DNA of 64,000 nt from NCBI GenBank assembly GCA_029906195.1, contig JARWSJ010000002.1, positions 806,001 to 870,000 of the forward strand, written 5' to 3'. Of the stretch, positions 43,099 to 51,701 are shown one piece after another (position 1 is the first letter of the stretch; every line of letters begins with the position of its first letter). Source of the DNA: Chitinophagaceae bacterium 26-R-25 (GTDB taxonomy: Bacteria > Bacteroidota > Bacteroidia > Chitinophagales > Chitinophagaceae). A model generated the notes under the pieces. That model saw only the letters and a program-made list of their open reading frames with translations, did no database searches and had not been told where the DNA came from. Made by a program: the position numbers and the translations under genes.

Positions 43099-44498
43099 CC
43101 TATTTCACTAGCTTTTTTTATCATAAAAGAATGTGCCGCATCGTAAGCGTTTTCAATTTCTCCGTCCAAAATAGCATCTTTTATTGCATCTTTTATAATG
43201 CCTACTTCACGGCCCGGTCGTAAATTGAAAGTTTCCATAATCATTTCACCCGTGATAGGTGGTTGCCAGTTGCGGATCCTGTCGTTTTCTTCTACCTGTT
43301 GTAATCGGTTGCGTACCAATTCGAAATTATCGAGATAGCGTTTTACTTTTTGTTTATTCTTAGATGTGATGTCCGCTTCGCACAATGTCATCAAAGCGTC
43401 AATATCATCTCCCGCATCAAATAGTAAACGGCGAATAGCGGAATCCGTGATGTTCTCTTTTGTTAAACTGATGGGCCTTAAATGAAGTTCCACCATTTTG
43501 CGTACAAAACGCATCTTTTCGTTTTGCGGCAGTTTTAATTTGGTGAAAATTTTCGGCACCATTCTGCCTCCTACAACTTCGTGGCCATGAAAGGTCCAGC
43601 CATGGCCCTGCTCAAATTTCTTCGTTGCCGGCTTTGCAATATCATGTAGCACTGCCGCCCATCGCAACCATAAGTCATTTGTATTATGGGAGATATTATC
43701 AACTACCTGCAGTGTGTGATAAAAATTGTCCTTGTGTCCTTTGCCGTCAATATATTCAGCTCCTGCCAGATCTACCATTTGAGGAAAGATAATGTGCAGC
43801 AAGCCTGTTTGATAGAGCAGGTCAAAGCCAATTGATGGTTTGTTGCTCGCTAAAATTTTATTGAGTTCGTCTGTTATGCGCTCCTGAGTAATTATACGAA
43901 TGCGCTCAACGTTATTTTTAATGCCTTGCAGCGTTTCATCCGCAATTTGAAAATTCAATTGTGAAGCGAAACGAATGGCACGCATCATTCGCAATGGATC
44001 ATCGCTGAAAGTTGCATCAGGATTAAGCGGCGTTTTGATGATCTTGTTTTGGAGATCCCGCAAGCCATTGAACGGATCAATTATTTCACCGTAGTCTTCA
44101 TCGTTTAAACTTACCGCCAATGCATTGATGGTAAAATCTCTTCTGTCCTGGTCATCCTTCAAAGTACCCGGTAGAACATCCGGATTGCGGCTATGATATT
44201 TGTAGCTTTCCTTGCGGGCGCCAACAAATTCTATTTCAAAATTATCAAGCTTGATTTGAGCTGTACCATAAGTTTTGAAAAAAGCAACCTGTGGTTTAGG
44301 ATTGAATCTTTCTGCTACTTTATGTGCCAGCTCAATGCCATCCCCTACGCAAACAATGTCGGCATCTTTTGTTTTTCTGCCAATAAGTTTATCCCTTACA
44401 AAGCCGCCAATGATATAACAAGGCGTTTGCAGGTCCTTAGCAGCGTGTGCAATTTTTTTAAAAACAAATAATTCTTTTTCCGAGCAATTAATATACAT
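43059..44498 (-). CDS. cca: CCA tRNA nucleotidyltransferase with HD domain
   Basis: A 479-residue enzyme that builds or repairs the 3' CCA of tRNA. The nucleotidyltransferase motif is GGFVRDKLIGRKTKDADIV; DRRDFTINALA and LRMMRAIRFASQ follow. An HD phosphohydrolase-like domain has the metal pair in AAVLHDIAKPATKK. It fits the single-protein type with HD domain found in Bacteroidota. The C-terminal residues LNAERGTQNA and the TAA stop are encoded by the family J repeat, so the protein tail seems repeat-derived. A perfect -7 box lies 8 bp upstream of the ATG. Confidence 0.93.
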   Translation of the reverse strand: MYINCSEKELFVFKKIAHAAKDLQTPCYIIGGFVRDKLIGRKTKDADIVCVGDGIELAHKVAERFNPKPQVAFFKTYGTAQIKLDNFEIEFVGARKESYKYHSRNPDVLPGTLKDDQDRRDFTINALAVSLNDEDYGEIIDPFNGLRDLQNKIIKTPLNPDATFSDDPLRMMRAIRFASQLNFQIADETLQGIKNNVERIRIITQERITDELNKILASNKPSIGFDLLYQTGLLHIIFPQMVDLAGAEYIDGKGHKDNFYHTLQVVDNISHNTNDLWLRWAAVLHDIAKPATKKFEQGHGWTFHGHEVVGGRMVPKIFTKLKLPQNEKMRFVRKMVELHLRPISLTKENITDSAIRRLLFDAGDDIDALMTLCEADITSKNKQKVKRYLDNFELVRNRLQQVEENDRIRNWQPPITGEMIMETFNLRPGREVGIIKDAIKDAILDGEIENAYDAAHSFMIKKASEIGITLNAERGTQNA

Positions 44499-44506
44499 AG
44501 ATGGGA

Positions 44507-44514
44507 CAAAGATA
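44507..44514 (-). promoter_or_regulatory. Bacteroidota -7 box before cca
   Basis: TATCTTTG on the minus strand, 8 bp upstream of the ATG, which implies a very short leader. The -33 position lies in the family D arm that starts at 44521, and no TTG is present there. Confidence 0.6.
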
Positions 44515-44520
44515 AATTTA

Positions 44521-44661
44521 ATTGAGAATTGAAAATTGAAAGTTGAAAATGCGTCGCTGTTTAAGGGTTCTCCTTATCTGTCGTACCGAAAACAACCCTT
44601 TTATTATTAGTCTTCTGGAAATAAAAGCATTTTCAATTTTCAATTTTCAATTTTCAACTCC
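44521..44661. repeat. Intergenic inverted-repeat element, family D
   Basis: Left arm 44521-44551 (GAATTGAAAATTGAAAGTTG inside) and right arm 44627-44661 (TTTTCAATTTTCAATTTTC inside) are reverse complements; loop about 75 bp. The right arm encodes the last residues of the GT9 gene. Confidence 0.9.
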
Positions 44662-45647
44662 CTAAGCAATTGCTCATCCCTTATATCCATTGCACACTTA
44701 TAGTGCTTTAACGGACAGGCTTTGTAGCCATGTATGCCACAAGGACGGCATGTGAGTTTTTCTTCAACTTCTATGATGATTTTTTTGTCGGAAAGCGGCC
44801 CGAAACCAAAATATGGAACAGTGGAGCAATAGACCGCAGCAACAGGCGCATTCACAGAAGATGCAAAATGCATAGGTGCAGAGTCGTTTACATAGTTCAT
44901 TATGGAACCTTTCATCAGTGCGGCTGATTGAAGAAAACTTAGTTTGCCGCTTAAGTCGGTGATTTTTACAGATGGGCAGCCATTAATGATTTCTTCGCAC
45001 AAGCCTTTATCAGAAGGCGCTCCCAAAAGATATACATGAATATGCGTTGGAATTTTTTGCAGGAAACTGATCCATTTTACTGCAGGAAATTGTTTTGTGA
45101 ACCACACAGAAGCCGGTGCCACGCAAATGTATTCGCCTTGTTTGTGCTGCGCTACTGCATTTTCATCTTCTACAGTTGGATAAAGTCTTGGCTTAAAAAC
45201 TTTATCGTCTGTGAAATGTTTTATCAGGTCATTACAGCGATCAATCTCGTGAATAGGATGTTGTGCGTCGCTGAAAATATGTTTAACCTTTGTGGTAAAC
45301 AGAAAGCTCAACGGGTTTTTATCGTAGCCGATTTTTTCTTTAGCGCCTGAAAACGCAGTGAGAATGCCCGTTGCAGCATACCGCTGAACGTTTATGACCT
45401 TGTCATATTTTTTTGACTGGATGACGCGCAACATTTTTTTCAGGTTGCGAAGCTTTCCTTCTTTCTTGTTCCAAACCAACGTTTCCCTGATAAAAGGGTG
45501 GCCTTTCGTTAAACCTTCATTCCCTTTTCTCACCAAAAAATCAATAGCAGCATCCGGGAAATAAGTGTGAAGTTTTTCAATGATTCCGGTAGCTAAAACT
45601 ACGTCTCCGATAAAAGCGGTTTGTATAACTAAGAATTGTTGCGGCAA
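44640..45647 (-). CDS. Glycosyltransferase family 9 (heptosyltransferase-like)
   Basis: A 335-residue GT9 enzyme of the type that adds heptose or other sugars to lipopolysaccharide. QTAFIGDVVLATGIIEKLH is the N-terminal motif and CVAPASVWFTKQFP the central one. NDSAPMHFASSVNAPVAAVY is the nucleotide-sugar site. A cysteine cluster near the end (LTCRPCGIHGYKACP) is common in the family. The start is TTG, 11 bp after the Sua5-type gene, with purine-rich AAGAAGA between. The final ELKIEN and TGA stop are read from the family D arm. Confidence 0.9.
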   Translation of the reverse strand: MPQQFLVIQTAFIGDVVLATGIIEKLHTYFPDAAIDFLVRKGNEGLTKGHPFIRETLVWNKKEGKLRNLKKMLRVIQSKKYDKVINVQRYAATGILTAFSGAKEKIGYDKNPLSFLFTTKVKHIFSDAQHPIHEIDRCNDLIKHFTDDKVFKPRLYPTVEDENAVAQHKQGEYICVAPASVWFTKQFPAVKWISFLQKIPTHIHVYLLGAPSDKGLCEEIINGCPSVKITDLSGKLSFLQSAALMKGSIMNYVNDSAPMHFASSVNAPVAAVYCSTVPYFGFGPLSDKKIIIEVEEKLTCRPCGIHGYKACPLKHYKCAMDIRDEQLLRELKIEN

Positions 45648-45658
45648 TGTTCTTCTTT

Positions 45659-46231
45659 TTATTTTCTAATAATGGTAATATCATTCACACCGTTCCACTT
45701 TACAATCGCGGAGGCAGCAGCTTCAGCAGTTTCGTGTTGTCTGAATTTTACTACATAATCAACATTGTTTTTTATGCGCTCATCAATGTCTGCAAACTTC
45801 GCTGGTGTGGGCTGTCCCGAAATATTCGCAGACGTTGAAACGATCGGTTTGCGAAAGCGTTTAATAAGATGTTTACAAAAATCATCTTTCACCAATCGTA
45901 TTCCAATACTGCCATCTTTGTTGATAACATTGTCAGCAAGACCAATGGCGCCGTGGTAAATTACCGTGGTAGGTTTGGTTACGCTTGCCAAATAATCGAA
46001 TACCTGCAAGTCAATGCCGGCAACGTATTTTAGTATATCCCGCTCATCCGCCAGCAGAATGATCATGCTCGAAGAAGCGGGACGTTGTTTTACTTCGAAT
46101 ATTTTATCTACAGCGGCGGGATCCGTCGCATCACAGCCGAGCCCCCAAACTGTGTCTGTAGGATACAAAATTGTTCCACCCGATCTCAGTACATCGAGAC
46201 ATTTCTCTATATCGTCATCGAAATTTTCCAT
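45659..46231 (-). CDS. L-threonylcarbamoyladenylate synthase (Sua5/YciO/YrdC family)
   Basis: A 190-residue enzyme that makes threonylcarbamoyl-AMP for t6A37 in tRNA. ATG 46231 is chosen; upstream ATGs in frame lie inside a family H repeat and beyond the -7 box. GGTILYPTDTVWGLGCDATD is the diagnostic start of the YrdC domain, followed by KQRPASSSMIILL, GSIGIRLVKDDFCKHL and PIVSTSANISGQPTP. It has no C-terminal Sua5 extension. It is co-transcribed with the GT9 gene, 11 bp apart. Confidence 0.93.
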   Translation of the reverse strand: MENFDDDIEKCLDVLRSGGTILYPTDTVWGLGCDATDPAAVDKIFEVKQRPASSSMIILLADERDILKYVAGIDLQVFDYLASVTKPTTVIYHGAIGLADNVINKDGSIGIRLVKDDFCKHLIKRFRKPIVSTSANISGQPTPAKFADIDERIKNNVDYVVKFRQHETAEAAASAIVKWNGVNDITIIRK

Positions 46232-46237
46232 TGGGGG

Positions 46238-46245
46238 CAAAGATA
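46238..46245 (-). promoter_or_regulatory. Bacteroidota -7 box before the Sua5-type gene
   Basis: TATCTTTG on the minus strand, 6 bp before the ATG; the transcript would be nearly leaderless. The -33 region is occupied by the family H arm that starts at 46251. Confidence 0.6.
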
Positions 46246-46250
46246 GAACA

Positions 46251-46390
46251 GGAACGCAGATTTTCATGATTGTCATGATTTTTAAGATTTTTTGATTTGA
46301 GATTTGAAATCAAATCAGTTGCTAACCTTAAATCTCCGATCTCAGATTTTAATCATGTCAAATCATGACAATCATGAAAATCTGCGTTCC
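46251..46390. repeat. Long inverted-repeat element, family H
   Basis: Left arm 46251-46314 starts GGAACGCAGATTTTCATGAT and right arm 46329-46390 ends ATCATGAAAATCTGCGTTCC. Most positions pair across 60 bp, with a 14 bp loop. This is the most perfect element in the window, with arms shared with 37095-37295. Confidence 0.92.
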
Positions 46391-46399
46391 GTCTCTGGC

Positions 46400-46434
46400 A
46401 AAAAAAGAGCAGCTAATCTTTCGATCAGCTGCTC
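46400..46434 (-). terminator. Intrinsic terminator of the secreted-repeat lipoprotein gene
   Basis: GAGCAGCT (46407-46414) pairs with AGCTGCTC (46427-46434). Read leftward, seven T residues follow. It lies 48 bp past the stop of the gene at 46482. Confidence 0.8.
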
Positions 46435-46481
46435 AGACTTTAAATGGAAAAGCTAACGTATACTGGAATTCTGCTAAGAAG

Positions 46482-47348
46482 TTATGGTTGTGGTGCCGTA
46501 GCTGAACTGTTGTTTGCAATCGGCCATATGCCAGGAGCAGGGAAACTTATGCCTTTGTTTACTCCTCTGCTGCTTGGACCGTCATGCTGGAAATAATATA
46601 ACGGCCATCCTTTAAATGTGAGTTGTTTTTTGCCAAACACATCGATGGAGCCGAAATCTGCTTTTGATAAAACGGAAGGCAGACTTTGTACGGATGAAAC
46701 CTGGAATATCGGCCATAGAGCATCGTTGCTAAAATCAGATTTGGTGTAATTGTTTTTGTTGAACTTGTCAGGACTGAAAGCATATATAGTACGACCCAGG
46801 CTGTCTACAATGTACAAGGTTGCTTCAGAGCCTTCTGTATAGTCGTGTTTATAATTTTTGCCATCGTCACCTACGAGTTGTCCTTTGGCGAGCATGAGTG
46901 TGTAGTCTGGTTTTGCTACGAACCAAACGCCATTCAAACCATCTCCTTTAACATCGCCTTGCTTTGCATCGCTTGCAAAATAGTATAACGGCCAGCCTTT
47001 GTAGGTAAGTTGTTCATCTCCGTCGGTACGATGGATATCCTCAATATCATTATTGCCGATGCCTTGTGAAACAGATGGATTTTTAACATTAAATAGGGGC
47101 CATGTAACAAGACAAGCACCGGTACAGGCAGATTGACCACTAACGTCTGGTGCAAAAACATATAGCGTTCTACCATTACTATCGGCCAGGATTTTTCCAA
47201 ATTGAGGGTTGTCAATAATTTGAACAGAAGGCTTTGGTGTGTTGTTATTATTGTTATTGTTGCTGCTGTCTTTGGAACATGCGGCAAATAACATTACAAT
47301 GCACAACACTGCGGGCATGCCGGTAGCATGATGAAATACTCGTTTCAT
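46482..47348 (-). CDS. Lipoprotein with secreted repeats (COG4315/Lipoprotein_15 type)
   Basis: A 288-residue lipoprotein. ATG 47348 is chosen because it begins a signal peptide with lipobox FAAC; a longer frame adds 54 residues without signal features. A short Asn/Ser linker follows. Two long units each hold a pair of motifs: SNGRTLYVFAPD ... WPLF with YKGWPLYYFASD, and SLGRTIYAFSPD ... WPIF with FKGWPLYYFQHD. These match the secreted repeat of unknown function. The first unit has a CTGAC cysteine pair. A TATCTTTC sequence just upstream is one base off the -7 consensus. Confidence 0.87.
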   Translation of the reverse strand: MKRVFHHATGMPAVLCIVMLFAACSKDSSNNNNNNNTPKPSVQIIDNPQFGKILADSNGRTLYVFAPDVSGQSACTGACLVTWPLFNVKNPSVSQGIGNNDIEDIHRTDGDEQLTYKGWPLYYFASDAKQGDVKGDGLNGVWFVAKPDYTLMLAKGQLVGDDGKNYKHDYTEGSEATLYIVDSLGRTIYAFSPDKFNKNNYTKSDFSNDALWPIFQVSSVQSLPSVLSKADFGSIDVFGKKQLTFKGWPLYYFQHDGPSSRGVNKGISFPAPGIWPIANNSSATAPQP

Positions 47349-47546
47349 TGAAAGATAATTTTTAATGGTAAAATTTGATTGGAAGCTTTCGCAGGTAACT
47401 GTCAATGAATACGGCGAATGAAGTAGAGAGGTTGCCTGTGGGAAGAAGTTTTTTGTATGAAATGTGCTTACTGCCTCAGTTTCAGGGAATTTTGTATTTT
47501 CATTGAGCAAAGAACAGTTACTTTAGAACAGTTTTAATAGCATAAA

Positions 47547-48419
47547 GTGGAACAGAACAGTCTTACAAAAATAAAGTTAATAGAGTGCCCTCGTGATGCC
47601 ATGCAGGGCTGGAAAAATTTTATACCTACACCTACAAAAGTTGAATATATCAACAGTCTTTTGAAAGTAGGGTTCGACACGTTGGATTTTACCAGCTTTG
47701 TTTCTCCCAAAGCTATTCCTCAAATGGCCGATGCGAAAGAAGTGGTAACACAAATTGATCTTGCAAATTCGAAAACAAAGTTATTGGCAATCGTTGCAAA
47801 TGTACGTGGGGCGCAAGATGCAGCAGTGTATGATTCCATCAGCTATTTGGGTTTCCCGTTTTCAATTTCTCCTACATTTCAAATGCGCAATACCAATAGC
47901 ACAATTGAAGACTCATTCGACACCGTTAAGCAATTGCAGGAGATTTGCGCCAAGGCAGGCAAAGAGCTGGTAGTCTACATTTCAATGGCCTTTGGAAATC
48001 CATATGGAGACAAGTATGACAAAAATATTGTTGTTGAATGGATAAACAAATTGACGCCATTGGGCATTAAAATTATTTCCCTTGCAGACACTGTAGGCGT
48101 CGCAAGTGCACAACAGGTAAGCGATTTAACTTCCTACGTCATAAGGATGTTGCCTGATTATGAGATAGGTATTCACTTACATTCCACTGCCCTTAACCGA
48201 AAAGAAAAATTGGAAGCCGCGCTAAATGCCGGCTGTTATCGCGTTGATGGCGCATTAAAAGGAATCGGCGGTTGCCCAATGGCAAACGACGATCTGGTGG
48301 GAAATATGGATATGGAATGGATCGTCAACTATCTTGAAGGCAAGAACATTAAAACAGGTATTGACAAAGAAGCGCTGCAAAAGAGCCTGTTGTTGGCTGA
48401 TAGCGTGTTTTCGAATTAA
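47547..48419 (+). CDS. Hydroxymethylglutaryl-CoA lyase-like enzyme
   Basis: A 290-residue HMGL-like TIM-barrel enzyme, probably splitting HMG-CoA to acetyl-CoA and acetoacetate in leucine breakdown. It starts at GTG 47547. The catalytic arginine fits ECPRDAMQG; the metal histidines fit IHLHSTALNR. The lyase loop GIGGCPMANDD carries the essential cysteine and separates lyases from the related synthases. No other leucine gene is nearby. A perfect CGAATTAA/TTAATTCG hairpin overlaps the stop (48412-48433) and may act as a weak terminator. Confidence 0.9.
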   Translation: MEQNSLTKIKLIECPRDAMQGWKNFIPTPTKVEYINSLLKVGFDTLDFTSFVSPKAIPQMADAKEVVTQIDLANSKTKLLAIVANVRGAQDAAVYDSISYLGFPFSISPTFQMRNTNSTIEDSFDTVKQLQEICAKAGKELVVYISMAFGNPYGDKYDKNIVVEWINKLTPLGIKIISLADTVGVASAQQVSDLTSYVIRMLPDYEIGIHLHSTALNRKEKLEAALNAGCYRVDGALKGIGGCPMANDDLVGNMDMEWIVNYLEGKNIKTGIDKEALQKSLLLADSVFSN

Positions 48420-48436
48420 TTGTTATTAATTCGCTT

Positions 48437-48444
48437 TACTTTTG
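48437..48444 (+). promoter_or_regulatory. -7 box before the GSCFA gene
   Basis: TACTTTTG matches TAnnTTTG, 27 bp upstream of ATG 48472. No well-spaced -33 TTG is seen. Confidence 0.45.
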
Positions 48445-48471
48445 CCTTTTAAAATTTAATCTTTCAGGCGG

Positions 48472-49452
48472 ATGGATTTCATGCTCGATATAAACATCAA
48501 GTCTCCGGATGTTCCCGTACAATATGGAGAAAACATAATGCTCATGGGTTCCTGCTTTACTGAGCATATTGGCAACAGACTAGAAGAGTTGAAATTTAAT
48601 ACTTTACAAAACCCCAACGGCATATTGTTCGATCCTGTTAGCGTTTGCAAAAGTCTGGTAAGCTATATAGAAAACAAGCAATACACAGCAGATGATCTTT
48701 TCTATTTAAACGAGTTGTGGCAAAGCTGGCAACACCATTCACGCTTTTCCGGAATGGACCAGCAAAATGTTTTGGCACAAATAAATGCTTCACAACAAAG
48801 GGCGCATGATTTCCTGATGAACGCAGATTGGTTGATTGTTACGCTGGGCTCTTCCTTTTCGTACAGGCTCGCAGAAAACAATGAATCCGTAGCAAACTGC
48901 CATCGCGCTCCCGCACAAACTTTCCGCAAGCATTTGCTTTCAATAGAAGAAACAGTTACTTCGCTGGATACCACGATGCATAGATTGTTTCACTTCAATA
49001 AGAAATTGAAAATCATTTTTACCATCAGCCCGGTTAGGCATATCCGTGATGGAGTGGTGGAAAACAACAGAAGCAAAGCGAGACTACTAGAGGCGGTGCA
49101 TCACATGGTCAATAAGTTTGATCGCTTGCATTATTTTCCGGCCTACGAATTGGTAATTGATGTACTGCGCGACTATCGCTTCTACGACGTAGACATGGTG
49201 CATCCGAATTATCCGGCCACTGAGTTTGTGTTTGAAAAATTTGTGCAACATTATTTTTCCGATGCCTCAAAGGACTTGATGAAAGAGATTCGCCAAATTG
49301 CCATTGCCCGCAGGCATCGTTCAATGCAACCTGCTACAAATGCGCATCAGCAATTTCTAAAATCACACTATGATAAGGCTCAAAAACTAAGTGCTCAACA
49401 TCCGTTTTTGGATTTAAGCGAGGAGATGGAATATTTTCAGGGAAATGCCTAG
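48472..49452 (+). CDS. GSCFA-domain protein
   Basis: A 326-residue protein with the GSCFA motif (LMGSCFTEHIG) near residue 25, which names a family with a probable SGNH-like hydrolase fold. TLGSSFSYRL, TISPVRHIRDG and MVHPNYPATEFVFEKF are the other conserved blocks and could supply the catalytic His of the SGNH set. Substrate is unknown; acyl ester hydrolysis is inferred. No signal peptide is seen. It lies between the HMGL-like gene and mnmA. Confidence 0.9.
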   Translation: MDFMLDINIKSPDVPVQYGENIMLMGSCFTEHIGNRLEELKFNTLQNPNGILFDPVSVCKSLVSYIENKQYTADDLFYLNELWQSWQHHSRFSGMDQQNVLAQINASQQRAHDFLMNADWLIVTLGSSFSYRLAENNESVANCHRAPAQTFRKHLLSIEETVTSLDTTMHRLFHFNKKLKIIFTISPVRHIRDGVVENNRSKARLLEAVHHMVNKFDRLHYFPAYELVIDVLRDYRFYDVDMVHPNYPATEFVFEKFVQHYFSDASKDLMKEIRQIAIARRHRSMQPATNAHQQFLKSHYDKAQKLSAQHPFLDLSEEMEYFQGNA

Positions 49453-49523
49453 ATGTTTCCACAAATGACATTTCCATGATTATTACCGATATATAGATAT
49501 TCATCAATAAATGGAATGATGTG

Positions 49524-49531
49524 TATCTTTG
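49524..49531 (+). promoter_or_regulatory. -7 box before mnmA
   Basis: TATCTTTG is a perfect TAnnTTTG match, 21 bp upstream of the mnmA ATG. A -33 TTG is not evident, and no repeat arm is present here. Confidence 0.55.
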
Positions 49532-49552
49532 CAAACATTTTAAAAATTAATT

Positions 49553-50659
49553 ATGAGCCGTAAAGGAAAAGTCCTGGTTGCAATGAGTGGCGGTATTGAC
49601 AGTACCGTTACGGCTCTGATGCTCAACCAGGAAGGATATGAAGTGGTCGGCATTACCATGAAAACATGGGATTATGCCACCAGCGGTGCCTCAAAAAAAG
49701 AAACGGGCTGTTGCAATCTTGACAGCTTCAATGATGCCCGCATGGCTGCCGTACAGCATGGTTTTCCGCATTTTATACTGGATATACGTGAGGAGTTCGG
49801 CGATTTTGTGATAGATAATTTTGTGGAAGAATACATGGCGGGCCGCACGCCTAACCCATGTGTGATGTGCAATACACATATTAAATGGCGCGCTTTGCTG
49901 AAAAGGGCCGATGCACTTGATTGTGAGTTTATTGCAACCGGTCACTATGGTAATATTCAACAGCACACAAATGGCAGATATTACGTGAGCAAAGGTCTGG
50001 ACGAACTGAAAGACCAGAGCTATGTGCTTTGGGGACTGCAGCAGGACCTTTTGAGCCGTACATTGTTACCACTGGGTAAATACCGTAAAACGGAAATTCG
50101 CCAGATGGCGGCAGATTTTGGTTATCCTGAATTGGCAAAAAAGGCGGAGAGCTACGAAATATGTTTTGTACCCGATAACGATTACCGCAACTTCCTGAAA
50201 AAGAAAGTAGACGGATTAGAGGAGAAAGTTAGTGGTGGTTTTTTCGTCGACAAATCAGGCAAAATTCTCGGAAAACATAAAGGTTACCCTTTTTATACGA
50301 TCGGTCAGCGTAAAGGACTTGATATTGCCCTTGGCAAGCCGGTTTTTGTAACAGAAATACGTCCTGAAACCAACACGGTTGTTTTGGGCGATGAAATTGA
50401 CCTGGAAAGGCCGGAAATGAACGTCGCGAAGATCAATTGGATGAAATACGACGCTGTTACTGACGGAATGGAGGCGATCACTAAAATCCGTTATAAGGAT
50501 AAAGGAAGCCTTAGCAATCTTTACAACAATGACAATAATGGCGTAACAGTTCGCTTTTACGAAAATGCCAAGGGCATAGCACCCGGCCAGAGCGCTGTGT
50601 TTTACGACGGCGATGACGTTATTGGTGGAGGTATTATTCAAAGGAGCGCAATTCTTTAA
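49553..50659 (+). CDS. mnmA: tRNA-specific 2-thiouridylase
   Basis: A 368-residue PP-loop enzyme that puts sulfur at position 2 of the wobble uridine in tRNA-Lys, -Glu and -Gln. The ATP motif is VAMSGGIDSTV. The two catalytic cysteines are in NPCVMCNTHIKW and YEICFVPD. KSYVLWG-like KDQSYVLWGLQQ and YPFYTIGQRKGL are further family blocks. It is full length. A strong intrinsic terminator follows 26 bp past the stop. Confidence 0.97.
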   Translation: MSRKGKVLVAMSGGIDSTVTALMLNQEGYEVVGITMKTWDYATSGASKKETGCCNLDSFNDARMAAVQHGFPHFILDIREEFGDFVIDNFVEEYMAGRTPNPCVMCNTHIKWRALLKRADALDCEFIATGHYGNIQQHTNGRYYVSKGLDELKDQSYVLWGLQQDLLSRTLLPLGKYRKTEIRQMAADFGYPELAKKAESYEICFVPDNDYRNFLKKKVDGLEEKVSGGFFVDKSGKILGKHKGYPFYTIGQRKGLDIALGKPVFVTEIRPETNTVVLGDEIDLERPEMNVAKINWMKYDAVTDGMEAITKIRYKDKGSLSNLYNNDNNGVTVRFYENAKGIAPGQSAVFYDGDDVIGGGIIQRSAIL

Positions 50660-50684
50660 CAATATTTCTATATTTAAAACGTTC

Positions 50685-50718
50685 AAAAACCGGTTATACA
50701 ACCGGTTTTTATTTTTTT
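50685..50718 (+). terminator. Intrinsic terminator of mnmA
   Basis: AAAAACCGGTT and AACCGGTTTTT form a perfect 11-bp stem around a four-base loop, then ATTTTTTT. Confidence 0.92.
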
Positions 50719-50751
50719 GCATCTATAGAGGTAGTATTTAAATAATTAATA

Positions 50752-51591
50752 GTGATCAATCAATCGTTTCAGGAAACAAACAAGTTCAGTATAAGCAGCA
50801 GAGTTCAGTGGCTGATTGTAATTGCCTGTATAACAATGGTTTTTGTGGCCTGTTCCAAAACCGACAATTACAAAAGTGATTCGCTGAGCGATTACATGCC
50901 CCTGCAAAAGGGTAAATACTGGATCTATTTGTTAGATTCTACCAATTACTACAATTCTCAAAAAGTTCAGACGCAATATCAATTGAAAGATGTAGTAGAT
51001 GATACCCTGACCGATAACCTCAGCAGACTTACTTATCGATTGTACCGCTACATACGCCCATCGTCAAGCACAAGTGAAACTGATTGGAAACTCATGGGCG
51101 AATATTACATGATTCCAACAAAACAGACGCTTGAAACCATCGATTTTTACAATTTTAAATACCAGTCTCTTAAACTGCCTGTCGCGATGAATTTGACATG
51201 GAAGGGAAATAGTTATCTCCCTGCTTTCCCTTATTCAGAGGCACTTCCCGTACAATCGTCATTTAATTTTACCGTAGATGGTGGAATGGGTGATTGGGAT
51301 TACACGTACACAGGAGTAGGAGAGAGTGAAACAATAAATGGCAAGAATTACGATAATGTAGTAACCGTAAGCCAGGAAGACGCATCCACCAACTTACTTG
51401 AAGACAATCAAACGCCCACAAACGTGAACGACTTCGCAACAAGAGCCTTTTCAGCAGAAAAATATGCGAAAAATGTCGGCTTGATTTATAAGAAACTGGA
51501 GCTATGGGAGCATCAGCCAGCCAGCCCAACAAATCCCGACGGCTATTATGTAGGTTTTGGAATTCAGCTGCAATTAATTGATCATAATTAG
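50752..51591 (+). CDS. Lipoprotein of unknown function
   Basis: A 279-residue lipoprotein. The start is GTG 50752, since no ATG precedes the signal peptide, whose lipobox is FVAC. The mature part opens YMPLQKGKYWIYLLDS, a motif I associate with uncharacterised Bacteroidota lipoproteins. The chain is beta-rich with many Tyr/Asn/Thr residues. No domain is assigned. It ends before a TTATTTGAA/TTCAAATAA hairpin (51608-51627). Confidence 0.75.
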   Translation: MINQSFQETNKFSISSRVQWLIVIACITMVFVACSKTDNYKSDSLSDYMPLQKGKYWIYLLDSTNYYNSQKVQTQYQLKDVVDDTLTDNLSRLTYRLYRYIRPSSSTSETDWKLMGEYYMIPTKQTLETIDFYNFKYQSLKLPVAMNLTWKGNSYLPAFPYSEALPVQSSFNFTVDGGMGDWDYTYTGVGESETINGKNYDNVVTVSQEDASTNLLEDNQTPTNVNDFATRAFSAEKYAKNVGLIYKKLELWEHQPASPTNPDGYYVGFGIQLQLIDHN

Positions 51592-51607
51592 GAGGTCTTA
51601 TCGAAAG

Positions 51608-51701
51608 TTATTTGAACATTCAAATAAGAGCGATTAAGCCTCGTATTTAGCTTAGTGAAACTTAGTGTCCTCCGTGCCTTAGTGGTAAACTCTGGGTCTT
51701 A
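51608..51701. repeat. Hairpin plus family B repeat arm between convergent genes
   Basis: TTATTTGAA/TTCAAATAA (51608-51627) is a perfect 9-bp palindrome with a 2-base loop. It is followed by CTTAGTGAAACTTAGTGTCC and CTTAGTGGTAAA units (51651-51690), the right-arm type of family B. The segment runs to the stop codon of the methyltransferase gene. No left arm of family B is present. Confidence 0.75.

Noticed and set aside
46232-46276. Longer N-terminus for the Sua5-type protein
   Set aside because: These codons lie in the -7 box and family H repeat; the YrdC domain starts normally from 46231.
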